Assembly (NCBI GenBank): GCA_020217115.1
Contig: JAIWOA010000059.1
Span: 1 to 19,280, forward strand
Reading direction: 5' to 3'
DNA from: Calditerrivibrio sp.
Lineage (GTDB): Bacteria; Chrysiogenota; Deferribacteres; Deferribacterales; Calditerrivibrionaceae
Length of the DNA: 19,280 nt
Shown here: positions 7,806-13,864 of the stretch, piece by piece
How the letters are laid out: the number at the start of each line of letters is the position of its first letter
Numbering within the stretch: position 1 is the stretch's first letter
Notes under the pieces: model-generated
The model's database searches: none
The model's input: the letters and a program-made list of their open reading frames with translations, nothing else
Told to the model about the DNA's origin: nothing
Program-made: the position numbers and the translations under genes

Positions 7806-8585
7806 ATGCTTAGAATAGGTGAAATACAGTATGCAAATGTTTACCCTATATTTCATTATTTTAGAAAACTCAACAATCCATCATTTGAATTTATAAAAGG
7901 TGTCCCATCTTATCTGAATAAGATGATGCTTGATGGTTTGATTGATACTTCAGCTTTGAGCAGTATAGTGTATGCAAAAAATCCTGATTCATTTTTGATA
8001 ATCCCAGAGATATCTATAAGTTCAGTTGGTGAGGTTAAGAGTGTAGTTCTTTTTTCTAATTTTTCAAAAGATAATCTTGCAGGTAAGAAAATTTATCTCA
8101 CTGATGAATCTGGCACCAGTGTACTTCTACTTAAAATAATACTAAAATATTTTTGGAGTATAGAAGTTGATTTTACAGATGAAGAGGGTGTAGCTGATGC
8201 CTTTTTGTACATTGGTGACAGGGCACTCTTAAATTATTACAATGGTTCCTATCCCTATAAGTATGATCTTGGAGAAGAATGGTATAAATTTACAGGTTAT
8301 CCATTTGTTTACGCCTTGTGGCTTATAAGTAGATATAAAAGAGATGATGCTAAGTCTTTTGTAGATAGTTTAATGGAAATAAAGGCAATGAGTAAAAAGA
8401 ACTTATCTGTATTAATAGATGAATACACATTAAAGGGTTTAACAACCTATCAAATAATCGACTACTGGGAAACAATAGACTATAATCTAACGGATAAGCA
8501 TTTAAAAGGTTTGTTGCTATATTATCAGTACAATTTAGAACTTAACGTTATAGATCATTTACCAGCTTTGAATTTTTATATATGA
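7806..8585 (+). CDS. mqnA: Chorismate dehydratase of the futalosine menaquinone pathway
   Basis: MqnA converts chorismate to 3-enolpyruvylbenzoate, the entry step of futalosine-dependent menaquinone synthesis. The 259-residue protein begins LRIGEIQYANVYPIF, the usual MqnA N-terminus, and continues with GLIDTSALSSIVYAKNPD, SISSVGEVKSVVLFS and LTDESGTSVLLLKIIL, the expected lobes of the periplasmic-binding-protein-like fold. It has no signal peptide, consistent with a cytoplasmic enzyme. The ATG lies one base after the mntP stop. Its TGA stop (8583-8585) is 2 bases from the 3' end of the convergent selC gene. Other mqn genes are not in the window. Confidence 0.88.
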   Translation: MLRIGEIQYANVYPIFHYFRKLNNPSFEFIKGVPSYLNKMMLDGLIDTSALSSIVYAKNPDSFLIIPEISISSVGEVKSVVLFSNFSKDNLAGKKIYLTDESGTSVLLLKIILKYFWSIEVDFTDEEGVADAFLYIGDRALLNYYNGSYPYKYDLGEEWYKFTGYPFVYALWLISRYKRDDAKSFVDSLMEIKAMSKKNLSVLIDEYTLKGLTTYQIIDYWETIDYNLTDKHLKGLLLYYQYNLELNVIDHLPALNFYI

Positions 8586-8587
8586 AT

Positions 8588-8683
8588 TGGCGGAAGTGTG
8601 AAAGAATCGAACTTTCCTTCCGTTTTTGACGGAACAGACGAGGTTTGAAGCCTCCGGGGAGCACCAGCTTCCCACCCACTTCC
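8588..8683 (-). tRNA. selC: Selenocysteine tRNA (anticodon TCA)
   Basis: The minus strand gives a 96-base tRNA starting GGAAGTGG and ending CACTTCC-G-CCA. The anticodon loop CTTCAAA carries TCA, which decodes UGA. The long variable arm is a clear hairpin (TTCCGT...ACGGAA), the T-arm is GAAAG-TTCGATT-CTTTC, and the D-arm is extended (GGGA...TCCC plus inner GC pairs). With a 5-bp T-stem, the eighth acceptor position would be a G-A mismatch; the other seven pairs are perfect. The encoded CCA, extra-long variable arm and extended D-stem identify tRNA-Sec. The gene starts 4 bases after the HD-GYP stop codon, so it may ride on that transcript. No selenoprotein or selA/selB is visible in the window. 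Confidence 0.93.
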
Positions 8684-8687
8684 CTGT

Positions 8688-9890
8688 TTAATTATTTTCA
8701 TTAATTTTTTCTATTATTTTATATATCTCTTTATCTATTGATATAGATTCTGGGTTTACTAAGCCAACAATTTTCTTTTGTAAAACAACTTTTTTGCTTA
8801 AATCTACAGTGTATACAGGTATATCGTTACCTTTAGGGTTTTTAAATACCACTACCACTGGAGACACCGGATCTTTATTTGTTTTTGCAACCATTGCAAG
8901 TTCATTTGTATTCAATAACACAAGGGAACCAACAGGGTATATACCTATATTTGTAACAAAAAATTCAAAAACTTTTTTATTTATGTGGTTATCTGTCCAT
9001 TTAAACATCATTTTTACTGCGGAAGGAGCTTCCATCCCTTTATGGTAGACCCTATCACTTGTGATGGCATCATAGATATCCACAACAGCTCCTATCTTAC
9101 CAAAAAGTGAAATCTGTTCATCCTTTAAACCGTTGGGATAACCACTTCCATCATATCTTTCATGATGTTCTATAACGATATGTAAATTTTCCCTATCCAT
9201 ACCATTTTTTATGAGGTATTCGTATCCCTCTGTAACATGATTTTTCATTATTTTAAATTCTTCATCGGTAAGTTTACCAGGCTTGTTTAAAACATCTTTG
9301 GGTACAAGCATCTTACCTACATCGTGCAAAAGAGCTGATTTTGAAAGCAACATAAGTTCTTTTTGAGGTATATTCATCAATTTCCCCAGAGATGTAGCAA
9401 ATACTGACACATTCATACAGTGTTGGAAAGTGTACTCGTCATATGTTTTTAATTTTGCGACACTTGCCAGCAAATCACCTTTTTTCATTGTCATCTCAAT
9501 TATTTTGTCTGCTACTAATTTTACCCCTGTCTCATCAAACAATTTGCCGGATCGAACATCATCCATCATAGAACGGATAATTTTAACTGATTGTTCATAT
9601 ATCTCTGATGCTTTTGAAAGATTTTGGTAGTCTATATAGTGATGGGGAAGTTCCTCTTTTTGTATATCTTCAACTAATTGTTTATTTTCTTCTACAATTT
9701 TTTTTACTTCAGTTATCTCTTCATCCGATTCTATGAACACATGGGATATTCCATATTTTTTTAATTTTTGTATATCATTTTCATCTTTTACTGTGAATTT
9801 GTGTAACAAAAAAGGGGTATCTAACCAACCAGCATCAAGTTTTACAACTTTAGATCCTATTTTTAATTCACTCACACCAATTTTTTTCAT
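8688..9890 (-). CDS. HD-GYP domain cyclic-di-GMP phosphodiesterase with N-terminal DUF3391
   Basis: This 400-residue cytoplasmic protein has a DUF3391-like N-terminus (about 1-75: KIGVSELKIGSKVVKLDAGW, then ISHVFIESDEE) and an HD-GYP domain (about 130-320). The metal and catalytic motifs are present: His157, the HD pair LLHDVGKM (His189-Asp190), His218, EHHERYDGSGYPNGL with His242/His243, and the GYP motif at 250-252. An intact motif set suggests it hydrolyses c-di-GMP, or c-GMP-AMP in some relatives. The ATG at 9890 has no good ribosome site, and a promoter-like pair ends only 7 bases before it. The C-terminal 80 residues are less typical. It lies 44 bases downstream of the FecR-domain gene on the same strand. 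Confidence 0.88.
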   Translation of the reverse strand: MKKIGVSELKIGSKVVKLDAGWLDTPFLLHKFTVKDENDIQKLKKYGISHVFIESDEEITEVKKIVEENKQLVEDIQKEELPHHYIDYQNLSKASEIYEQSVKIIRSMMDDVRSGKLFDETGVKLVADKIIEMTMKKGDLLASVAKLKTYDEYTFQHCMNVSVFATSLGKLMNIPQKELMLLSKSALLHDVGKMLVPKDVLNKPGKLTDEEFKIMKNHVTEGYEYLIKNGMDRENLHIVIEHHERYDGSGYPNGLKDEQISLFGKIGAVVDIYDAITSDRVYHKGMEAPSAVKMMFKWTDNHINKKVFEFFVTNIGIYPVGSLVLLNTNELAMVAKTNKDPVSPVVVVFKNPKGNDIPVYTVDLSKKVVLQKKIVGLVNPESISIDKEIYKIIEKINENN

Positions 9891-9897
9891 TTTCAGT

Positions 9898-9925
9898 AAA
9901 ATAGATTTAGTTTAAGTTTTGTCAA
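9898..9925 (-). promoter_or_regulatory. Possible promoter for the HD-GYP gene
   Basis: On the minus strand a perfect TTGACA (9925-9920) is followed after 16 bases by TATTTT (9903-9898). A start point 6-7 bases later would coincide with the HD-GYP ATG at 9890, leaving little or no leader. The -10 box is imperfect, so confidence is moderate. Confidence 0.4.
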
Positions 9926-9934
9926 TATAAAAAA

Positions 9935-10627
9935 TTAAAAATTTTTTATAAGTTCAAATTCGTCGTCAAATTCTGAAGTATCTTTTAGTTTTTTTACTTC
10001 ATTCCTCTTTATACTAACAGCCATTTCACCTTCAAGGGTAAATTCTTTTACAAATTCTATGAACTCTTCTTCCATTTTCTTTTTATATTCATCATAGTCT
10101 TTCTTTGTTTCCTCTACAAATTTGTTAAAATCTTCCTCTTGCTCTTTTAAGTAACTCTTAAATTCCCCTTTAACTGATTGAACGTTTATCTTCCCCTCTT
10201 TTAATACAACATCTACACCATCTTTGTCTACATTTACAAGAAATCTGGTCCCTTTTACACCTATTATTGCTGATTTGGTGGCAATTTTTACCCCTTCCTT
10301 ATTTTCCTGTTTTTGAATTTCAGAGACCACTTTTCCAACTTTTAGATTAACCATTTTTATCTCTTTTATATACATAGTTGAATTTTCAGTTAAAACCATC
10401 TTTGAATCGTCAACAAATTTGATATAAGCATTAGACTTAGAAAACGTCCTTACAGAATCACCTTTATGGAGCTCAAAACCTTTTTTTGCAGGAGAACCTT
10501 TTATAGAACCACTTTTGTAGACTATTACCTTTCCATCAAATTTCTCTATCTGCCCAGCTAATTCTAATGAGTATGCAAAGACTGAAAAAGATATTAAAAA
10601 AAATACAATGCTTAGTAACCTTCCCAT
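9935..10627 (-). CDS. Secreted FecR-domain protein with C-terminal aromatic hendecad helix
   Basis: A 230-residue exported protein. The signal peptide is about 1-20 (hydrophobic LLSIVFFLISFSVFA). Residues 22-150 are a FecR-type beta domain: GDSVRT, AYIKFVDDSKMVLTENSTM and the signature IIGVKGTRFLVNV at 121-133. Residues 155-196 are a charged helix with aromatics at F156/Y159, F167/F170, Y178/Y181 and F189/F192, an exact 11-residue period repeated four times. The same pattern occurs in two proteins encoded divergently next door. The FecR domain here is not joined to a membrane segment or sigma-factor gene, so a structural or scaffold role is more likely than transmembrane signalling. AGGAGG at 10638-10633 is a strong ribosome site. 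No peptidoglycan-binding motif is recognisable. Confidence 0.82.
   Translation of the reverse strand: MGRLLSIVFFLISFSVFAYSLELAGQIEKFDGKVIVYKSGSIKGSPAKKGFELHKGDSVRTFSKSNAYIKFVDDSKMVLTENSTMYIKEIKMVNLKVGKVVSEIQKQENKEGVKIATKSAIIGVKGTRFLVNVDKDGVDVVLKEGKINVQSVKGEFKSYLKEQEEDFNKFVEETKKDYDEYKKKMEEEFIEFVKEFTLEGEMAVSIKRNEVKKLKDTSEFDDEFELIKNF
10040..10165 (-). repeat. Four 11-residue aromatic repeats in the FecR-domain protein
   Basis: Residues 155-196 contain four successive units of the form acidic-[FY]-x-x-[FY]-x6, with aromatics at 156/159, 167/170, 178/181 and 189/192. The period is exactly 11 residues (33 bases), with Glu/Lys-rich spacers. An 11-residue period fits a hendecad, right-handed type of coiled coil. 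Confidence 0.85.
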
Positions 10628-10653
10628 AAAAACCTCCTGTAATTTATATTAAG

Positions 10654-10682
10654 ATTATACAGTTATGTACATTTTTTTGCAA
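10654..10682 (-). promoter_or_regulatory. Promoter of the FecR-domain gene
   Basis: On the minus strand TTGCAA (10682-10677) and a perfect TATAAT (10659-10654) are 17 bases apart. The leader is about 20 bases and contains the AGGAGG ribosome site of the gene starting at 10627. It is divergent from the promoter at 10700-10727. Confidence 0.7.
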
Positions 10683-10699
10683 TATAAAAAAATATACTG

Positions 10700-10727
10700 T
10701 TGTATTTATTATTTTTTATAATATAAT
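10700..10727 (+). promoter_or_regulatory. Promoter of the envelope gene cluster
   Basis: TTGTAT (10700-10705) and a perfect TATAAT (10722-10727) are separated by 16 bases, about 30 bases before the ATG at 10759. The two divergent promoters sit back to back, so one regulator bound between them could control both arms. Confidence 0.55.
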
Positions 10728-10758
10728 GTTATTAATAAGAAAATTCTAAGGGGGTTTT

Positions 10759-11274
10759 ATGTTTCTTGAAGCTATAGCTCTATCTTTGGTAAAAACCTTA
10801 TCCTCTTTTCTTTTTTCCAAAATGCTTGTTTATTCTGATATAAATATTCAGGGAGCTCCCTCATGGTATCAAAAGGCTGATTCTGAATATGTTTGTGTTT
10901 CAACATATAATGAAGGTGGACTTGAAGCAGTTGATGTAGCAAAGGATAATGCCAAAAAACTCTTAATAAATAAAATTAATGAGATTATAGAGATTGTTGT
11001 TTACGACAACTATAGAAATCTTCAAGATAAATCTGAAAAGTTATTTATAAGCACCTTCTTGAAGGATGAAGAGCTGCCAACATTTGTTAATAAAAATATA
11101 GATTATAAAAATATTGAGTACATTGAAAAAAGTAAGTTAGCATTTGTTAGAGGTTGTATCGGTAAAGATACTCTCCTTGGTTATGAAAAGGAAAGAATAG
11201 GTATTATAAAGAATAAGCTAACCCATAAGAGAGCTGATAATGCCTTTGATGAACTTGACAATTCTACAAATTAG
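10759..11274 (+). CDS. Exported LPP20-like protein (non-lipidated)
   Basis: A 171-residue protein with a hydrophobic N-terminus (about 1-25) that could be a signal peptide or anchor; there is no lipobox cysteine. The segment GAPSW at 32-36 matches GAPAW and GAPEW in the two lipoproteins encoded downstream. In all three it is followed by a helix in which residues are activated as A-x-x-x-A (here VDVAKDNAKKLLINKINEI) and a C-terminal strand (KLAFVRGCIGKD here; ELFVLVVQD and EIFILMCED in the others). This supports one LPP20-type family, which is inferred from pattern and not from a search. Two cysteines (Cys47 and one in RGC near 134) may pair. AAGGGGG at 10748-10754 is the ribosome site. The function is unknown. 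The next gene starts 12 bases later. Confidence 0.65.
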   Translation: MFLEAIALSLVKTLSSFLFSKMLVYSDINIQGAPSWYQKADSEYVCVSTYNEGGLEAVDVAKDNAKKLLINKINEIIEIVVYDNYRNLQDKSEKLFISTFLKDEELPTFVNKNIDYKNIEYIEKSKLAFVRGCIGKDTLLGYEKERIGIIKNKLTHKRADNAFDELDNSTN

Positions 11275-11286
11275 GTGGTGATGTAA

Positions 11287-12711
11287 ATGAAGAAGATATT
11301 TATTTTATTGTCTGTATTTTTGAATTTTTCCTTTGTCTATGCATCGGATGAAGGTTTTTCAAAGTTTCTCGATGAGGTTAAGGGTGGTTTTCAGGAGTTT
11401 AAAAACCAGCAAGATAAGGAGTTTTATGAATATCTCAAAAATTCATGGGAGGAGTTTAAAAGTTTTAGTGCAATTAAAAGAGATGAGAAACCAAAAATAA
11501 ATAAAGCTCCTGTGGTACGTGAAAATGTAAAGTTGAAGTTAGATAAAGAAAGAGTAAAAGTTGTAAATGACATCAATTATGTTAATGAAAATAGTCCTGA
11601 AGTGTCAGAAGATAGCCAACCGACTAAAGAATTTTTAGTAAAAGATGACGGATTGTTATTTTATGGGATCAATCTTTCAATAAATCCCAAAAATTATGGG
11701 AAATTAGTGACTTTACCCATTAAAGGTGAAAAGATAGCTGAAGCATGGAAAAAATTAGCAACGTCTGACACCGATATTTTAATAAAACAGATCATCTCTA
11801 ATGGTAAAAAACAGAATTTTAGTGATTGGGCATATTTTAAGCTTGTTAAAAGTATTAGTAATTTTGTTTACAGTGATAGCTACAATGATAGAATTTTGTT
11901 TTCCTGGTTTTTAATTTCAAAACTTGGTTACGATGTGAAAATTGGTTATAATAGTGCAAGGGTATTTTTGATGGTACCCTCAAAGCAACTGATATATGGT
12001 GCTCAGTTTTTCAATTTCAATGGCGTTAGATACTACATATTATTTTCTGATGTTAAGAATATCGGTTCACTATATAGCTATTCAGGTAAACATTCAGATG
12101 CAGAAAAGTTTTTTGTATTTGATATCAAAGACAATGTTAAATCAAAATTTTCCAGAAGAGATCTTAGCTTTATTTATGATGGTAAAAGGTATAATTTCGA
12201 AGTTGAATATGATATTTTTAATGTCACTTTTTATAATGATTTCCCACAGACAGATCTTTCAGTTTATTACAATGCAGATGTTTCAAAACATCTTGTAAAT
12301 ACTGTTGTTGATTCCATGAGGAATTTAGTAAAGGGTAAATCCGAAGCAGAAGCAGTAAATATAATTTTAAGGTTTGTACAAACTGCTTTTAAATATAAAA
12401 CAGATCAGGAACAATTTGGATATGAAAAATATTTTTTGCCTGATGAAACGTTGCATTACCCATATTCTGATTGTGAAGATAGATCTATACTTTTTTCCTA
12501 TCTTGTAAAAAATATATTGGGACTTAAGGTGGTTCTTCTCGAGTATCCAGGTCATATTGCAACGGCTGTAAGATTCAATGATGATGTTGGAGGTGATAGA
12601 TTGAAAATAGAAAATGATATCTATGTTATTTGTGATCCTACATATATTAATGCCAATATAGGAATGGCTATGCCTCAATTTAAGGGTGTATTACCAAAAG
12701 TAATATTTTAA
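11287..12711 (+). CDS. Exported transglutaminase-like cysteine peptidase with aromatic hendecad N-terminus
   Basis: A 474-residue exported protein with signal peptide about 1-19 (IFILLSVFLNFSFVYA). Residues 23-60 carry four hendecad units (F24/F27, F35/F38, F46/Y49, F57/F60). A charged linker follows to about 120. The C-terminal transglutaminase-like domain has an apparent complete triad: Cys396 in YSDCEDRS, His423 in YPGHIATAV and Asp450 in VICDPTY. Residues 195-231 (YSDSYNDRILFSWFLISK onward) mirror the catalytic segment 393-429 but have Ser198 for Cys and Arg225 near the His position, suggesting a second, inactive copy of the fold. It probably cleaves or links peptides in the periplasm; the substrate is unknown. 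The GGTGGTG ribosome site overlaps the end of the upstream LPP20-like gene region. Confidence 0.8.
   Translation: MKKIFILLSVFLNFSFVYASDEGFSKFLDEVKGGFQEFKNQQDKEFYEYLKNSWEEFKSFSAIKRDEKPKINKAPVVRENVKLKLDKERVKVVNDINYVNENSPEVSEDSQPTKEFLVKDDGLLFYGINLSINPKNYGKLVTLPIKGEKIAEAWKKLATSDTDILIKQIISNGKKQNFSDWAYFKLVKSISNFVYSDSYNDRILFSWFLISKLGYDVKIGYNSARVFLMVPSKQLIYGAQFFNFNGVRYYILFSDVKNIGSLYSYSGKHSDAEKFFVFDIKDNVKSKFSRRDLSFIYDGKRYNFEVEYDIFNVTFYNDFPQTDLSVYYNADVSKHLVNTVVDSMRNLVKGKSEAEAVNIILRFVQTAFKYKTDQEQFGYEKYFLPDETLHYPYSDCEDRSILFSYLVKNILGLKVVLLEYPGHIATAVRFNDDVGGDRLKIENDIYVICDPTYINANIGMAMPQFKGVLPKVIF
11353..11466 (+). repeat. Four 11-residue aromatic repeats in the transglutaminase-like protein
   Basis: Residues 23-60 hold aromatic pairs at 24/27, 35/38, 46/49 and 57/60, an exact 11-residue period directly after the signal peptide. 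The unit matches those in the FecR-domain and MltC-like proteins. Confidence 0.85.
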
Positions 12712-12721
12712 TAAAAAAATG

Positions 12722-12749
12722 TTGACAAATATAAAATGACTATTACAAT
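12722..12749 (+). promoter_or_regulatory. Promoter of the LPP20 lipoprotein gene
   Basis: A perfect TTGACA (12722-12727) is followed after 16 bases by TACAAT (12744-12749). The expected start is near 12756, giving a leader of about 37 bases before the ATG at 12793. It lies just after the stop of the transglutaminase-like gene, so the lipoprotein can be expressed independently. Confidence 0.7.
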
Positions 12750-12792
12750 CTAAGTAGAGGCTGTAATGGCTAAAAAAAACGGAGGGATGTCT

Positions 12793-13371
12793 ATGAAGAA
12801 ACTTTACATTTTGGTTGTTCTGGTTTTGTCGTCAGTGCTTTTTCTGTCTGGTTGTGGTGAGAAGAAACCTGCAAAGCTTGCTAACCCATGTTTTGAGGGA
12901 GCCCCAGCTTGGGTTATTGATCCTACGATGGAAGGTGGTATTACTGGACTTGGCTCTGCTAAGATTGGGCCAGCTGGAATCAGCTTTGCTCGTCAGGAAG
13001 CTACTGCTGCTGCAAGGGATGAGATGGCAAGGAATATTAGTGTAAAAGTTAACAACATGTTTAAGAGTTTTACTCAGACAACTGGTATAGGTGATGTTCA
13101 GACAGTTGACAAAGTTGCATCAAATGTTTCTAAACAGGTTTCAAGTCAGTTAATTGAAGGTAGTAAAGTGAAAAATAGCTGGATTTCACCAGCATGTAAT
13201 GAACTCTTTGTTCTTGTAGTTCAGGATCCTAATGTCACAAAAGCAGCTGTAAAAAATTCTGTAAATACAAGCTTGAAAAATGAGCAGGCTTTGTGGCAGC
13301 TTTACCAGGCTAAAAAAGCAACAGAAGAGATGGACAAAGAGATCGAGAAAGAATTTGGAGAAAAGAAATAG
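12793..13371 (+). CDS. LPP20-family lipoprotein
   Basis: A 192-residue outer- or inner-membrane lipoprotein. The signal peptide ends in the lipobox LSGC with lipidated Cys21. GAPAW at 36-40 is followed by a glycine-rich strand (GGITGLGSAKIG), a long amphipathic helix (RQEATAAARDEMARNISVKV) and a final strand before NELFVLVVQDP, as expected for the LPP20 fold. The frame is open from an ATG at 12766, but I chose 12793: GGAGGG at 12781-12786 is six bases before it and the resulting signal peptide is ideal. Codon use (GCT, GTT, GGT) is richer in G/C than in its neighbours, often a sign of high expression. It has its own promoter and is followed by an intrinsic terminator. Cell role unknown; LPP20 proteins are abundant envelope lipoproteins in Campylobacterota. 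Confidence 0.8.
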   Translation: MKKLYILVVLVLSSVLFLSGCGEKKPAKLANPCFEGAPAWVIDPTMEGGITGLGSAKIGPAGISFARQEATAAARDEMARNISVKVNNMFKSFTQTTGIGDVQTVDKVASNVSKQVSSQLIEGSKVKNSWISPACNELFVLVVQDPNVTKAAVKNSVNTSLKNEQALWQLYQAKKATEEMDKEIEKEFGEKK

Positions 13372-13395
13372 TTTAAATGAAAGTTTATGGTTATT

Positions 13396-13426
13396 GGGTA
13401 GCCTTTATGGGCTGCCCTATTTTTTT
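13396..13426 (+). terminator. Intrinsic terminator between the two lipoprotein genes
   Basis: GGGTAGCCT (13396-13404) pairs with GGGCTGCCC (13409-13417), including G-T pairs, around a 4-base loop and is followed by TATTTTTTT (13418-13426). It ends the strong lipoprotein transcript. The T-tract abuts the ribosome site (13427-13432) of the next gene, so downstream genes depend on read-through unless they have another promoter. Confidence 0.85.
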
Positions 13427-13438
13427 AAGGGGATGATA

Positions 13439-13843
13439 ATGAAATATATTACTGTTTTTGTTTTTAGTCTTTTCTTAGTTTCCTGCTTTTCTGGTAAAAG
13501 TAATACAAATAGTGAATATTCAGGTGCCCCTGAGTGGGTTTACGGTAATACCCCCTCTGGAAAAATATGTTATGTCGGCAGCTCAATGCCACATGTAAGT
13601 GGAAAACCTTACCAGAGAGCTCTCGCTCTTTCAAGGGCTATTGAGGGTATAGCAAGACAGAAAAATGTTAAGGTGAATGTAGAGGTGGAATCACTTATGT
13701 CTGGAACAAAAGAGGGAGCTTCAACTTCTATGAATGTTTACAGTGTTCAGACAACTGAAGGTGCTGTTGTAAAGGCAAAAATAGATAAAATATGGGTAAA
13801 TCCTGAAAATAGTGAAATATTTATATTGATGTGTGAAGATTAA
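13439..13843 (+). CDS. Small LPP20-like lipoprotein
   Basis: A 134-residue lipoprotein with signal peptide and lipobox LVSC (Cys16). GAPEW at 29-33 is followed by ICYVGSSMPH, a helix (YQRALALSRAIEGIARQ) and a terminal strand EIFILMCED, the same order as in the lipoprotein encoded just upstream, so the two are probable paralogues. The open frame extends back to 13280 inside the previous gene, but AAGGGG at 13427-13432 and the signal peptide place the start at 13439; the ATG at 13433 is too close to the ribosome site. It lies directly behind a terminator, so its level should be lower than that of its neighbour. Function unknown. The gene is followed after about 20 bases by the lytic transglycosylase gene. 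Confidence 0.75.
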   Translation: MKYITVFVFSLFLVSCFSGKSNTNSEYSGAPEWVYGNTPSGKICYVGSSMPHVSGKPYQRALALSRAIEGIARQKNVKVNVEVESLMSGTKEGASTSMNVYSVQTTEGAVVKAKIDKIWVNPENSEIFILMCED

Positions 13844-13864
13844 TTTTTTCCCGGGTATTTGAAA

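Noticed and set aside
8583..8585. UGA read-through (selenocysteine) at the mqnA stop, given nearby selC
   Set aside because: The MqnA length is already normal and the following bases are the tRNA gene on the other strand; there is no reason to extend.
12766..12792. Upstream ATG start for the LPP20 lipoprotein
   Set aside because: It has no ribosome site and would put nine extra residues before a typical signal peptide; GGAGGG favours 12793.
13280..13438. Longer N-terminus for the small lipoprotein
   Set aside because: This part overlaps the upstream lipoprotein and the terminator. The ribosome site and lipobox signal peptide support the start at 13439.
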